A stretch of 64,000 bases of DNA from Pseudomonadota bacterium (GCA_023442945.1 JAEZWW010000005.1:124001-188000); one strand, 5' to 3'. Shown: positions 7,373 through 18,511, numbered from the stretch's first letter. Numbers and translations are program-made. The notes: generated by a model not told the origin, from the letters alone.

Positions 7373-9787
7373 ATGAGCAGAGACCTTGTGACACCCGCGC
7401 CATCGGCCCCCCTGGCCGAGGCCGCCCATCGCCCCTCGCGCAGCCACGGGCATGACCACGCCCACGACCATGGACACAGCCACGCGCACGACCACGGGCA
7501 TGCGCACGACCACCACGATCACGATCACGCGCATGGGCACGCGCACGCGCACGCCGCGGCCCCCGCTTGCGAGGGCGACGCCTGCCGCGCGCCGGTCGCC
7601 CTGGCCCCGGCCGTGCCCATGCCCGAGGGCGCCCTGTTGTTGCGCATCCCCGGCATGGACTGCGCGGTGGAAGAAAGCCAGGTGCGCCGCGCGCTGGAAT
7701 CTGAACCGGCCGTGCGCAGCCTGAGCTTTGACCTGAACGCCCGCACCCTGGGGGTGGACGCCCCGGCCGAGGCTTGGGAAGGCGTGGAGCGCGCCATCCA
7801 GGCCACCGGCCTGTCGACCGAGCGCCTGACCCAGCCCGTGTCCGCCGCCGAGACCGCCCAGCGCCAGCGCCGCGAGGCGTGGCAGCTGGGCGCCGCGCTG
7901 GCGCTGGCGCTGGGCGCCGAAGCGGTGCACTTCTTCGCGCCTGAAACGCGCACCTGGCAGCTCGTCAGCATGGCGATTGCGGCGGTGGCCATCGCCTTGT
8001 CGGGCTTTGGCGTGTACCGCAAAGGATTGAATTCCCTGCTGCGCGGGCAACTGGGCATTTCGGCGCTGATGACGGTGGCCGTGACCGGCGCTTTTCTGAT
8101 CGGCCAGTGGGCCGAGGCGGCGATGGTGATGGCGCTGTACTCCATCGCCGAGCTGATCGAGGCACGCGCCGTCGAGCGCGCCCGCGGCGCCATCAAGGGC
8201 TTGCTGGATCTGGCGCCGGCACTGGCCGAAGTGCGCCAGCCGGACGGCAGCTGGGCGCCTGTGCCGCCCGCGCAAATTCCCGTCGGCGCCGTGGTGCGCG
8301 TGAAGCCGGGCGAACGCCTGGCGCTGGACGGGCGCGTGGTCGCCGGCCACAGCAGCATCGACCAGGCACCGGTGACGGGCGAAAGCGTGCCGGTCGAAAA
8401 AGGCCCGGGCGACGAGGTCTTTGCCGGCACCATCAACCAGCAAGGCGCGCTCGAATTTGAAGTGACCGCGCCCGCGACCGACACCGTGCTGGCCCGCATC
8501 ATCCACGCGGTGGAGCAGGCCCAGGGCTCGCGCGCGCCCACGCAGCGCTTTGTCGACCGCTTTGCCGCCATCTACACGCCGCTGGTCTTCGTCATCGCGC
8601 TGGCGGTGGCGCTGCTGGGCCCGTGGCTGATGGGTTGGCCGTGGCTGACCGGCGTGTACAAGGCGCTGGTGCTGCTGGTCATCGCCTGCCCGTGCGCGCT
8701 GGTGATCTCCACGCCCGTCACCGTCGTCAGCGGCCTGGCCGCGGCGGCGCGGCGCGGCATCCTCATCAAAGGCGGCGCCTACCTGGAAGAAGCGCGCAAG
8801 CTGACCCACATCGCGCTGGACAAAACCGGCACCGTCACCGAAGGCCGCCCGCGCCTGGTCGCGCATGAGATCGTCCGCCCCGGTGCCGACGCCGCCCAGG
8901 TGCGCGCCCTGGCCGCCGCCATGGCTGGCCGGTCCGACCACCCGGTGTCGCGCGCCATTGCCGGCGGTCTGACGGACAAAACGGACGGCCCCGGCGTAGG
9001 CGCCAGCGCCCTGCCCGCGCTGGACGGCTTTGCCGCCGAGGCCGGGCGCGGCACCACCGCGCGCGCTGGGCAAAAGACGGTCATCCTGGGCAACCACCGC
9101 TGGATCGAGGAGCGTGGTCAATGCTCGCCCGAGTTGGAAGCGCGCATGCTGCCGCACGAACAGCAAGGCCGCACCATCAGCCTGCTGGCCGACGATGACG
9201 GCGTGCTGGCCTTGTTCGCCGTGGCCGACGCGATCAAACCCAGCTCGCAAGCCGCCGTGCAGGAGCTGAAAGCCCTGGGCATCACCCCCGTCATGCTGAC
9301 CGGCGACAACGCGCTGACGGCGCGCGCCATCGCCGACCAGGCCGGCATTGAGCAGGTGCAGGCCAGCCTGCTGCCGCAGCAAAAGCTGGACGCGATCCAG
9401 GCCCTGGCCGCCGGCGGTGCGGGCCAGGCAAAAGGCGCGGCCATGGTCGGCATGGTGGGCGACGGCATCAACGACGCCCCCGCCCTGGCCGCCGCCCACC
9501 TGGGCTTTGCCATGGGCCAGGCCGGCACCCACACCGCGACCGAGGCGGCCGACGTGGTCATCATGAACGACGACCTGCGCCGCGTGCCGGAGACCGTGCG
9601 CCTGTCCCAACGCGCCCACGGCATCCTGTGGCAGAACATTTCGCTGGCGCTGGGCATCAAAGCGGTCTTCCTCGTCCTGGCCGTCGCCGGCAGCGCGACC
9701 ATGTGGATGGCGGTGTTTGCGGACATGGGCGCGAGCCTGCTGGTGGTGGGCAATGGCTTGCGGATGCTGCGCAGCAAGCAAGACTGA
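7373..9787 (+). CDS. cadA: Heavy-metal-translocating P1B-type ATPase (Cd2+/Zn2+/Pb2+ exporter)
   Basis: This 804-residue protein exports divalent soft metals across the inner membrane. The N-terminus carries a His-rich tract (residues about 25-61, 19 His alternating with Asp/Ala/Gly). One HMA domain follows, with GMDCAVEE at 94-101. Transmembrane helices, the CPC membrane motif C439-P-C441, the phosphorylation motif D483-KTGTVTEG and GDGINDAPAL come next. GMDCxxEE plus CPC is the ZntA/CadA signature rather than that of Cu ATPases. The gene diverges from dsbA-like/cadR and is driven by the MerR-type promoter just before it. The ATG at 7373 has no ribosome-binding site; a GTG at 7388 is an in-frame alternative. 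A long open frame on the opposite strand is a codon-bias shadow. Confidence 0.93.
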   Translation: MSRDLVTPAPSAPLAEAAHRPSRSHGHDHAHDHGHSHAHDHGHAHDHHDHDHAHGHAHAHAAAPACEGDACRAPVALAPAVPMPEGALLLRIPGMDCAVEESQVRRALESEPAVRSLSFDLNARTLGVDAPAEAWEGVERAIQATGLSTERLTQPVSAAETAQRQRREAWQLGAALALALGAEAVHFFAPETRTWQLVSMAIAAVAIALSGFGVYRKGLNSLLRGQLGISALMTVAVTGAFLIGQWAEAAMVMALYSIAELIEARAVERARGAIKGLLDLAPALAEVRQPDGSWAPVPPAQIPVGAVVRVKPGERLALDGRVVAGHSSIDQAPVTGESVPVEKGPGDEVFAGTINQQGALEFEVTAPATDTVLARIIHAVEQAQGSRAPTQRFVDRFAAIYTPLVFVIALAVALLGPWLMGWPWLTGVYKALVLLVIACPCALVISTPVTVVSGLAAAARRGILIKGGAYLEEARKLTHIALDKTGTVTEGRPRLVAHEIVRPGADAAQVRALAAAMAGRSDHPVSRAIAGGLTDKTDGPGVGASALPALDGFAAEAGRGTTARAGQKTVILGNHRWIEERGQCSPELEARMLPHEQQGRTISLLADDDGVLALFAVADAIKPSSQAAVQELKALGITPVMLTGDNALTARAIADQAGIEQVQASLLPQQKLDAIQALAAGGAGQAKGAAMVGMVGDGINDAPALAAAHLGFAMGQAGTHTATEAADVVIMNDDLRRVPETVRLSQRAHGILWQNISLALGIKAVFLVLAVAGSATMWMAVFADMGASLLVVGNGLRMLRSKQD

Positions 9788-9858
9788 TCGAAGCCGAGCA
9801 CCGCGCTTTGCTCTGAGTAAGCTTGGCTTGCAAGCCGGGACTTGGAGCAACGACAGGA

Positions 9859-10212
9859 ATGAAAACATTGACCAACCTCGTTAAGACCGTTCTGTGCGTC
9901 GCGTTCCTGATCGTGCTGTTGGCTACCACAGAGCTGTTTCGAACAAACGGGTTGTGGGTGTCATTGGTCGCGGCTTACGCGCTTGGCTCGCTGCTGATGC
10001 TGAGAATCCTGCCGTGGGGCCGCGAAGACCCCAGAGCCGCCAAATTCCGCCGGTGGGCTTCAATAGGAGGGTTTAGCCTGGGATTTTTGCTACTGCTCTT
10101 CCTGGCGGCAGGAGAAGCGCAGTTCAAACGGGTTGAAATCTCGCCCCAAGGCCTATCCGAAAGGACCCGCGGGAAAGCCAGCATGCCCGCGGCGCCTGCC
10201 AGTGCCAATTGA
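9859..10212 (+). CDS. Small membrane protein, unknown function
   Basis: The 117-residue protein starts MKTLTNLVKTV. It has three hydrophobic segments (VLCVAFLIVLLATTE; WVSLVAAYALGSLLMLRI; IGGFSLGFLLLLFLAA), a basic loop (PWGREDPRAAKFRRW) and a polar tail. The ATG at 9859 has a modest CAGGA before it. It lies 71 bp after cadA in the same direction and could be transcribed with it. Base composition is lower in G+C than in neighbouring genes. I do not recognise a family. Confidence 0.55.
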   Translation: MKTLTNLVKTVLCVAFLIVLLATTELFRTNGLWVSLVAAYALGSLLMLRILPWGREDPRAAKFRRWASIGGFSLGFLLLLFLAAGEAQFKRVEISPQGLSERTRGKASMPAAPASAN

Positions 10213-10240
10213 TCGCTGGGCGGCTGTCGGCTTGCTTTTT

Positions 10241-10306
10241 ACTCCTGCTTTGATAGCTGCCCGCGCTGGTGGCTGTAGAGCCAGAGGCCAATTTTCCCCA
10301 AAATCG
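10241..10306 (+). repeat. Dispersed repeat, copy 4
   Basis: The core reads ATAGCTGCCCGCGCTGGTGG, followed by CTGTAGAGCCAGAGGCCAAT, TTTCCCCAAAA. It starts 28 bp below the stop codon of the small membrane protein. The rest of the gap to 10436 holds nothing I recognise. Confidence 0.85.
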
Positions 10307-10435
10307 TTGCCCCCTCGCCCGCAAATGCTTACACCTGCCCCGGCGGCTCGCCCGTCTGCGGCGCCAGACCGTGCCTAAGATCGTCGGGCGCTGGGCCCGC
10401 GCCTCCCGCGTGGCCGCGAGCCCCCTTCAACGACC

Positions 10436-11107
10436 ATGGCCCCCAACGATCGCACCCGCCACCAACGCACCGTCCACCCGGCACCCCCAGTGCTGCGCCG
10501 CAGCGCAAGCGGTCTGAGCCTGGCGCTGGCGCTGGCGATCAGCGCCTGCGCGCAGACGCCCACCGCCGACGTCGCCGGCCTGCCCGAAGTCACGCTGCAA
10601 AAGGTGCTGGAAGGTTCGAGCTGGAAGCGGCGCGATCTGCAGGTCTCGGCATGGCGCGACGCCGACGCCCAAACGCTGCTGCGGCCAGGCGCTGGCTGCA
10701 AGCTCTACAGCGCGCACAACAGCGCGATCGTCGACGGTGGCGCCATTCAGTTTGCGTTGGACGAACGCGGCGAGTTCATCGCACGGCCCGCGCACGGCGG
10801 CAACGCCGGGCTGACCCAACTGCTGCGCCGCTGCATGCGAGCCGATGCCGTGGTCTGGGCCAGAACCATCGCCATGTACACCAACGCCCTGTTGCCGACC
10901 GTCGTAACCGCTGAGAAGCGCGACGATGTGGCCACGCTCACCCGTTCGGGCGTGCGCGACGTGCCGCCGACCCTGCAACGCCAGGCCAGCGGCGACGAAG
11001 CGCGCTTGGTGACGGTGCTGCCGGGGCCGCGCTTCTTCCGCCTGAAGGCGTTCGTGCCGGACGAGGGGCCGACGGTGGTGGAGCAGGACATGCTCGACGT
11101 GCGCTGA
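10436..11107 (+). CDS. Putative lipoprotein, unknown function
   Basis: The 223-residue protein has a long basic N-region followed by LALALAISACAQ, a plausible lipobox (I-S-A-C) with the lipidated Cys near residue 38. The mature part has no recognised domain. It contains Cys residues (PGAGCKLYSAHNSAI; LLRRCMRADAV) that could pair in the periplasm. The ATG at 10436 is the longest choice; an internal start closer to the signal peptide is possible. It is isolated between two repeat copies. Confidence 0.55.
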   Translation: MAPNDRTRHQRTVHPAPPVLRRSASGLSLALALAISACAQTPTADVAGLPEVTLQKVLEGSSWKRRDLQVSAWRDADAQTLLRPGAGCKLYSAHNSAIVDGGAIQFALDERGEFIARPAHGGNAGLTQLLRRCMRADAVVWARTIAMYTNALLPTVVTAEKRDDVATLTRSGVRDVPPTLQRQASGDEARLVTVLPGPRFFRLKAFVPDEGPTVVEQDMLDVR

Positions 11108-11130
11108 GGCGAGCACCCTGCCGACACGTT

Positions 11131-11195
11131 TGACAAGAAAATAGGCCTCTAGCCTTACAACCACCAGCGCAAGCAGCTACTGATTAGGTAGCAAT
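11131..11195 (-). repeat. Dispersed repeat, copy 5
   Basis: Read on the minus strand it is ATTGCTACCTAATCAGT, AGCTGCTTGCGCTGGTGG, TTGTAAGGCTAGAGGCCTAT, TTTCTTGTCA. It begins 24 bp after the lipoprotein stop, in a convergent gap with the crotonase gene. Confidence 0.85.
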
Positions 11196-11259
11196 CGATC
11201 AGCCCGATCGCCCCTGCGTGACGCGCCCGACCCGCAGCGCGCGCCGCCCACACGCCGCC

Positions 11260-12165
11260 TCAGCGCGCCTTCAGCTGCGCTTCCATGCGCGCGATCTCGC
11301 GGCGGGCCTCGTCACCTTCGGGGATGTCGCGGCCGGAGTCGCGCCACTGCACGGCGGCCTTGAAGCCTTCGGTCTGCGCATAGCGGCGAAACCACAGGCC
11401 TTCGGGGTTGTGGCGGGTGATGCCGTCGAACACCGTGGCCAGCGTCTGGCCCTGCTCCAGCCCCATGGTCAGCATGACCTGGTTGACCACCAGCTTGTGC
11501 ATGGCCAGGTGACCGCGCGGCACGCCGGCGATGCGCTCGGCCAGGCGCAGGGTGGCGGCTTCCAGCTCGGCCTCGTCCACGGCTTCGTTGGCCAGGCCCC
11601 AGTCGGCGGCCTGCTGGCCGCTGATCACATCGCCGGTGAACATCATCTGCTTGGCCCGCGTGGGCCCCAGGCGCTGCGTCCACATCGCCGTGGTGGGGCA
11701 GCCCCAGACGCGCGTGGGCATGTAGCCGATGCGCGCGTTCTTGGCCATGACCAGCAGGTCGCAGCACAGGGCAATGTCGCTGCCGCCCGCCACCGCCGCG
11801 CCGTGCACCTTGGCGATGGTCGGCTTGCTGCAGCGCCACAGGCTCATGAAGTCCTCGGTGTTGCGCTTCATGAAGGCGTAGTCTTCCATCGGGTCCCACG
11901 GGTACGCTTCCTGCTGGCACGGGTGGTCGATGGCCTGCTCGGCGGTTTCGGCCAGGTCGTAGCCGCCGCAAAAGCCCTTGCCCGCGCCTTCGACCACGAT
12001 CACGTGGATGGCCGGGTTGTCCTGCGCCCATTCGACCGCCTGGCGGATCTCGCGCGGCGTCTGGTCGTTGATCGCGTTCAGCCGCTCCGGCCGGTTGAGC
12101 AGCAGACGCGCGATGCGCGGGCGCTGCGGGTCGGGCTCGATCTGCAAGGTGGTGAAGCGGGGCAT
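11260..12165 (-). CDS. Crotonase/enoyl-CoA hydratase-fold protein without the usual catalytic glutamates
   Basis: The 301-residue protein has the crotonase core: NRPERLNAIN, the oxyanion segment GAGKGFCGGYDL, and HGAAVAGGSDIALCCDLL. In hydratases the two catalytic Glu stand in GG-E-x-x-L and in a later P-E. Here they read GGSDIAL and GYMPTRVWG, so neither Glu is present. Another CoA reaction (isomerase, hydrolase or decarboxylase type) or an as yet unknown one is likely. Start: ATG at 12165 behind GAGGAGA. It follows the GST gene after a 10-bp gap, so the two are co-transcribed leftwards. Confidence 0.82.
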   Translation of the reverse strand: MPRFTTLQIEPDPQRPRIARLLLNRPERLNAINDQTPREIRQAVEWAQDNPAIHVIVVEGAGKGFCGGYDLAETAEQAIDHPCQQEAYPWDPMEDYAFMKRNTEDFMSLWRCSKPTIAKVHGAAVAGGSDIALCCDLLVMAKNARIGYMPTRVWGCPTTAMWTQRLGPTRAKQMMFTGDVISGQQAADWGLANEAVDEAELEAATLRLAERIAGVPRGHLAMHKLVVNQVMLTMGLEQGQTLATVFDGITRHNPEGLWFRRYAQTEGFKAAVQWRDSGRDIPEGDEARREIARMEAQLKAR

Positions 12166-12175
12166 GGGCGTCTCC

Positions 12176-12871
12176 TCAAAGGCGGTGGTCGTTGGCGGGC
12201 ACTGCGGGCGCCTTGCGCATGATGGCTTCGAAATCTGGCCGGGCCAGCAGCACGTCCATCCAGCACAGCAGCGCCGACGGCACGGCGGCGGCGAAGCGCT
12301 CTGGCGCGTGGCGCGCCAGCTGGCGCACAAAGGGCACGGTGGCGAAGTCGGCCAGGCTGGGGCGGGGGCCGAACAGGTACGCCGTTTCAGCGACGCGCGC
12401 GCCCGCCGCCAGGTGCTCGGCCAGCCGCGCGAGGAAGGGCTGCGCGGCCTGGAAATGCGCGTCGCTGAAGGCCTGTTCGGCCGCTGCCCCAGCTTCTGGC
12501 TCAGACGCCCATTCGGCCGCGTAGCGGCTGGGATACTTGTAGCGGTCCAGGTGCGGCTTGAAGTCCGACTCGCACGCGGCGATCAGCGCCAGCATGTCGG
12601 CCAGCGTGCCGCGCTCGGGCGCCAGCCAGCGCTCGGGGTCGCGCTGGTGCAAGGCCCACAGCATGACGTCCAGGCTCTGGTCGATCACCTGGCCGCCGGG
12701 CAGCACCAGCACCGGCACCGTGCCCTTGGGCGAAGCGGTCAGCATCGCAGGCGGCTTGGCGCGCAGGCTGACTTCGTGCTGCGCCACCGCCACGCCGGCC
12801 GCCTGAATCGCCCAGCGCGCGCGCATCGCGTAGGGGCAGCGGCGGAAGGTGTACAGCAGGGGCAGGCTCAT
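12176..12871 (-). CDS. Glutathione S-transferase family protein
   Basis: This 231-residue protein has an N-terminal thioredoxin-like GST domain (LYTFRRCPYAMRARWAIQ, with Cys-Pro-Tyr-Ala in the active-site turn; GTVPVLVLPGGQVIDQSLD as the glutathione-binding beta3-Ser/Asp motif). A helical C-terminal domain (about residues 90-231) follows. CPYA is typical of omega/beta-like bacterial GSTs that use Cys. It is the first gene of a two-gene leftward unit with the crotonase-fold protein; the joint substrate is unknown. Confidence 0.85.
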   Translation of the reverse strand: MSLPLLYTFRRCPYAMRARWAIQAAGVAVAQHEVSLRAKPPAMLTASPKGTVPVLVLPGGQVIDQSLDVMLWALHQRDPERWLAPERGTLADMLALIAACESDFKPHLDRYKYPSRYAAEWASEPEAGAAAEQAFSDAHFQAAQPFLARLAEHLAAGARVAETAYLFGPRPSLADFATVPFVRQLARHAPERFAAAVPSALLCWMDVLLARPDFEAIMRKAPAVPANDHRL

Positions 12872-13022
12872 GGTGCCGACGCTAACACGGCGCCACCTGT
12901 AGGAGGGACCCGACGGCGCGGCGGCCCTTGCGACCACGGACAGGGAGGAAGCATTCTCCCGCTGGCGCAGCGCCGCAGCGGCCACGATGGGATTCTTCTG
13001 TCCAGCACCAATGGAGAACACC

Positions 13023-13364
13023 ATGGAACACACCAACGCCCAGATGCAGGCCTGCATCGACCAGTGCCTGAAGTGCTACCAGGTCTGTCAGGGCATGGCC
13101 CTGACGCACTGCCTGACGCTCGGCGGCCAGCACACCGAGCCCACGCACTTCCGGCTGATGCTGAACTGCGCCGAGATCTGCCGCACCAGCGCGGCGATCA
13201 TGCTGAGCGGCTCGCCGTTGCACCAGCGCACTTGCGCGCTGTGTGCCGATGTGTGCGAGCAGTGCGCGAGCGATTGCGAGCGCATCGGCGACATGCAGGC
13301 CTGCGTGGACGCCTGCCGCGCCTGCGCGCAAAGTTGCCGCACGATGGCGGGCGCCGCCGCCTAA
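13023..13364 (+). CDS. Cys-rich four-helix-bundle copper-storage-type protein (DUF326)
   Basis: The 113-residue protein contains 16 cysteines arranged as CxxxC/CxxC ladders on amphipathic helices (CIDQCLKCYQVC; NCAEIC; TCALCADVCEQCASDC; CVDACRACAQSC). This is the Csp/DUF326 pattern, known for binding many Cu(I) ions inside a four-helix bundle. There is no signal peptide, so a cytosolic Csp3-like form is likely. The ATG at 13023 is preceded by GGAGA. Its stop overlaps the stop of the convergent hydrolase gene by three bases (TAA on plus, TAG on minus sharing CTAA). Confidence 0.85.
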   Translation: MEHTNAQMQACIDQCLKCYQVCQGMALTHCLTLGGQHTEPTHFRLMLNCAEICRTSAAIMLSGSPLHQRTCALCADVCEQCASDCERIGDMQACVDACRACAQSCRTMAGAAA

Positions 13365-14590
13365 CGCACCGCGCCGACAGCCTGGCCCAGCGCCGTCAGC
13401 TGGTCCACCCGCAGGTCAAACCCGCGCTCGCTCGGGATCAGCATTTGCGCGGCGGCGACGCGGGCGACGGCGTCAACCAGGCTGTAGTGGTCGTGGCCGG
13501 GCACGGGCAGGCAGCGCACCATGGGGTGGCGCGCGGCCTTCTGGCAGAGGCTGGTCAGGCTGCTGAGGTTGCCGGGCGGCTTCTGGCCTTCGATCAGGTA
13601 GGTGGGCGAGCCGATGCTGTCCAGCCAGCGCGCGGGCGAGCGCAGGGCTTGCTCTTGCGGTGGCAGCGCGCGCCAGTCGACGCGGCCGTACGCGGCGCCG
13701 TAGTCGCCGACTTCGCCCACCGGGCCCAGGGCCAGCACGGCGGCAAAGCGCGGCGTGGTTTCGGCCACCAGCAGGGCCAGCGTGCCGCCGGTGCTGTGGC
13801 CGCCCAGGTAGATGCGGCGCGGGTCGACGTAAGGCAGCTTGGCCAGGTGGTCGGCGGCGGCGATGACGTCGTCCACCTCGCCCAGGCCCAGCTCGCGCTG
13901 GCCGGGGTTGCGGTTGCCGCCGCGCAGGGTGGGGAACATCATCACCACGCCGGCTTCGCTGAAGGCCTGGGCCGACTGGTCGTTGCCGGCGGGGCCGCGC
14001 ACCCAGAAGTCGTCCAGCGAATTGCTGTCGCCGCCCGTGAGCCAAATGATGGCCGGGTGCAGTTGGCGGTCTTTCGGGCTGGGGGTGACAAAGGCGGCCA
14101 ACGTCTGGCCGTTGCTGACGTAGTCGCTGCGCTCGTACAGCGTGGCGGGCGGCTGCGGCAGCGGGTGCGGGCGGCCCGGTTCGGCCCGCACCTGGGTGAT
14201 GAAGCCGCGGCGCGCGTCGCCCAGGGTCTGTGGTGCGGCAGCAGCAGCCTCGGCGCGCTCGGCCTGGCGGCGGGCGGCCAGTTCTTCGTCCAGCTGGCGG
14301 CGGCGTTGCTCGGCCGTGCGCTGGGCCTGCTGCGCCTGCATGGCGTCGTAGCTGGCGCGGCTGATGCAGTCGTAGCGGTGGTTGATCTCGTAGCCCTGCT
14401 CCATCGCCTTTTCACGCCCCGCGGTGCCCAGCTTGCCGCCGTGGCACACGCTCTGGTCGCGCGCCGCGCCGGGCGCGCCGCTTTGCATGCGGCCCAGTTG
14501 GCCCCACAGCATCCACACCAGAAACGCGCCGCCCATCGCAAAGGCGATGACGCGGCTGAGGGAATTCCATTGGGTGTGGCTGGCGGGCAT
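13361..14590 (-). CDS. Membrane-anchored alpha/beta hydrolase (dienelactone/prolyl-oligopeptidase-like)
   Basis: The 409-residue protein has one N-terminal transmembrane segment (VIAFAMGGAFLVWMLW, residues 14-29). A charged Gln/Glu/Arg-rich coiled-coil linker spans about 83-115. The hydrolase domain contains PAIIWLTGGDSNSLDDF (oxyanion region), GHSTGG with the nucleophile S266, and PGHDHYSLVD near the end as the His. The active domain is predicted outside the cytoplasm. It could be an esterase or peptidase; no substrate can be assigned. Its stop overlaps that of the DUF326 gene tail to tail. Confidence 0.75.
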   Translation of the reverse strand: MPASHTQWNSLSRVIAFAMGGAFLVWMLWGQLGRMQSGAPGAARDQSVCHGGKLGTAGREKAMEQGYEINHRYDCISRASYDAMQAQQAQRTAEQRRRQLDEELAARRQAERAEAAAAAPQTLGDARRGFITQVRAEPGRPHPLPQPPATLYERSDYVSNGQTLAAFVTPSPKDRQLHPAIIWLTGGDSNSLDDFWVRGPAGNDQSAQAFSEAGVVMMFPTLRGGNRNPGQRELGLGEVDDVIAAADHLAKLPYVDPRRIYLGGHSTGGTLALLVAETTPRFAAVLALGPVGEVGDYGAAYGRVDWRALPPQEQALRSPARWLDSIGSPTYLIEGQKPPGNLSSLTSLCQKAARHPMVRCLPVPGHDHYSLVDAVARVAAAQMLIPSERGFDLRVDQLTALGQAVGAVR

Positions 14591-14622
14591 GGTGGCGCGA
14601 GATAAAAAGGCGGGGCAATGAA

Positions 14623-14659
14623 AAACGGCCGCCGATTGTCGCCAAATCGGCGGCCGTTT
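14623..14659 (-). terminator. Rho-independent terminator of tex
   Basis: A perfect 14-bp inverted repeat (AAACGGCCGCCGAT / ATCGGCGGCCGTTT) with a 9-nt loop is followed on the minus strand by a short T run. It lies 48 bp after the tex stop and just ahead of the next leftward gene. Confidence 0.88.
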
Positions 14660-14707
14660 GGGCCGGTGACCGTGCGCGGCGCGCTTCAGACGCGCGCCGG
14701 TTGTGCC

Positions 14708-17176
<2,469 letters not shown>

Positions 17177-17281
17177 CGGATGCGCTCGGGCGCCGCGCCG
17201 GCTTGGGCGGGCCGCCCCTCAAAAAGGGGGGGAGTTTGCCATAGCGCCCTGGACGCGACGCGACGCGGCCCTCCCCGGCGG

Positions 17282-18511
17282 TCAGCGTGTCTTGCGGGCC
17301 GGCGATCCGCTGGCGATCGGGACCTGCAAGCGCACACAGGTGCCCCCACCCACGGCGGATTCGATCTGCAAGCTGCCCCCCAGGCGCGCGGCGCGCGCGC
17401 GCATGCCCGCCAGCCCACGCCCGTGCAGCCGCGCCGCACCGCCGCTGTCTGGATGAGCCGGTGCCAGCAAGCCACGCCCGTCGTCGCGGATCTCCAGCAG
17501 CAAGTTGGGCGGCGCCGCCACGGCGGTGCAGCGCACGGTGACGGCGCGGGCCCCGGAATGCCGCACCACATTGGCCAGCGCCTCCTGGGCGATGCGCAGC
17601 ACCTGGGTGGCGGCGTCGCCCCGCAGGCGCTCCAGCGGCGCGCTGGGCGCCAGCTGCCAATCCATGGCGATGCCGGCCAAATCCAACAGAGGCTGCATGC
17701 GGTAGCGCAGGTTGGCCAGGTGGGCCACGACCGAGCCCTGGGTGTGCGCACCGTCGACCAGCAGTTTCAGCTCCAGCAGGCAGTCCTGCAGCGCTGCGGC
17801 GGTGCCGCGCTGCGCCGGGGTGCCGCGCTCCAGCGCAGCGATCAGGGAGGTGAGGTGTGACCCCACGCCGTCGTGCAGGTCCTGCGCCAGCTGGCGGTGG
17901 CGTTCGTCGTCGCGGCGCGTGGCGGCGCCGGTCAGTCGGGGCAAGGCCAGCCAGGCCAGCACCAGCTCCAGTCCGACCACGGGCTGAAAGCGCGAGCGGT
18001 AGGCCGCGTCCAGCCCCAGGCGGGGCATGTCGCTGAGCAGCACGGCGCAGACCGGCACAGCCACCAGCAACAGCGCCCAGACCAGCCCAGTGCGTTCACG
18101 CCAGGCATGGCCGCCCAACGCCAGCAGCAAGGCCACGACGAAGCCGATGTTGCAACCCACCAGCGCGGCATGCGCCTGCCCCGTCGAGATGTCCATCTGG
18201 CCAGCCAGCAGGCACAGCAGCGTCACCCCGGTGTGGACGCCCCAGACCAAGCGCGCGTGCGGCCCCCACAGACCGGCGGCCAGCAACAGCGACGCTTCCG
18301 TCCCCAGCAGAGTGAGCTGCAGGGCCAGTTCGGCCCAAGCGGGACTGCCTTCGCCGAACACCCCCTGAGCCGGCAGGCACATGAATGCGGTCCAGGCGCC
18401 CAACGTCAGTGCGAACGCCATATCCACGGCGGTGACGCGGCGCCAGGCACCGGCCCAGTGCGCGCGGGCGCTCAAGGCCAATGCCAGCCAGTGCATGGCG
18501 GGGGTGGGCAT
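17282..18511 (-). CDS. NarL-type partner sensor histidine kinase (HisKA_3 family)
   Basis: The 409-residue protein has an N-terminal membrane domain of about six hydrophobic segments (roughly residues 8-190). The HisKA_3 phosphoacceptor motif DLHDGVGSHLTS follows, then an N box (RIAQEALANVVRHSGA) and G boxes (EIRDDGRG; GRGLAGMRARAARLGG). It autophosphorylates on the His of DLHDG and hands phosphate to the LuxR-type regulator encoded upstream. A TTG at 18562 would add 17 residues; I prefer the ATG at 18511, although neither has a good ribosome-binding site. It is the second gene of the leftward regulator operon that diverges from the repeat-protein operon. Confidence 0.85.
   Translation of the reverse strand: MPTPAMHWLALALSARAHWAGAWRRVTAVDMAFALTLGAWTAFMCLPAQGVFGEGSPAWAELALQLTLLGTEASLLLAAGLWGPHARLVWGVHTGVTLLCLLAGQMDISTGQAHAALVGCNIGFVVALLLALGGHAWRERTGLVWALLLVAVPVCAVLLSDMPRLGLDAAYRSRFQPVVGLELVLAWLALPRLTGAATRRDDERHRQLAQDLHDGVGSHLTSLIAALERGTPAQRGTAAALQDCLLELKLLVDGAHTQGSVVAHLANLRYRMQPLLDLAGIAMDWQLAPSAPLERLRGDAATQVLRIAQEALANVVRHSGARAVTVRCTAVAAPPNLLLEIRDDGRGLLAPAHPDSGGAARLHGRGLAGMRARAARLGGSLQIESAVGGGTCVRLQVPIASGSPARKTR

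Noticed and set aside
7461..7560. CAC/GAC-rich short tandem tract near the start of cadA, considered as a microsatellite or CRISPR-like array
   Set aside because: It simply encodes the His/Asp-rich metal-binding tail known from P1B ATPases; there are no spacers or regular repeat units.
7346..9868. Very long open frame (about 840 codons) on the strand opposite cadA
   Set aside because: It mirrors the cadA codons and its predicted protein is low-complexity His/Gly/Arg/Gln-rich with no motif. In GC-rich DNA antisense frames stay open by codon bias.
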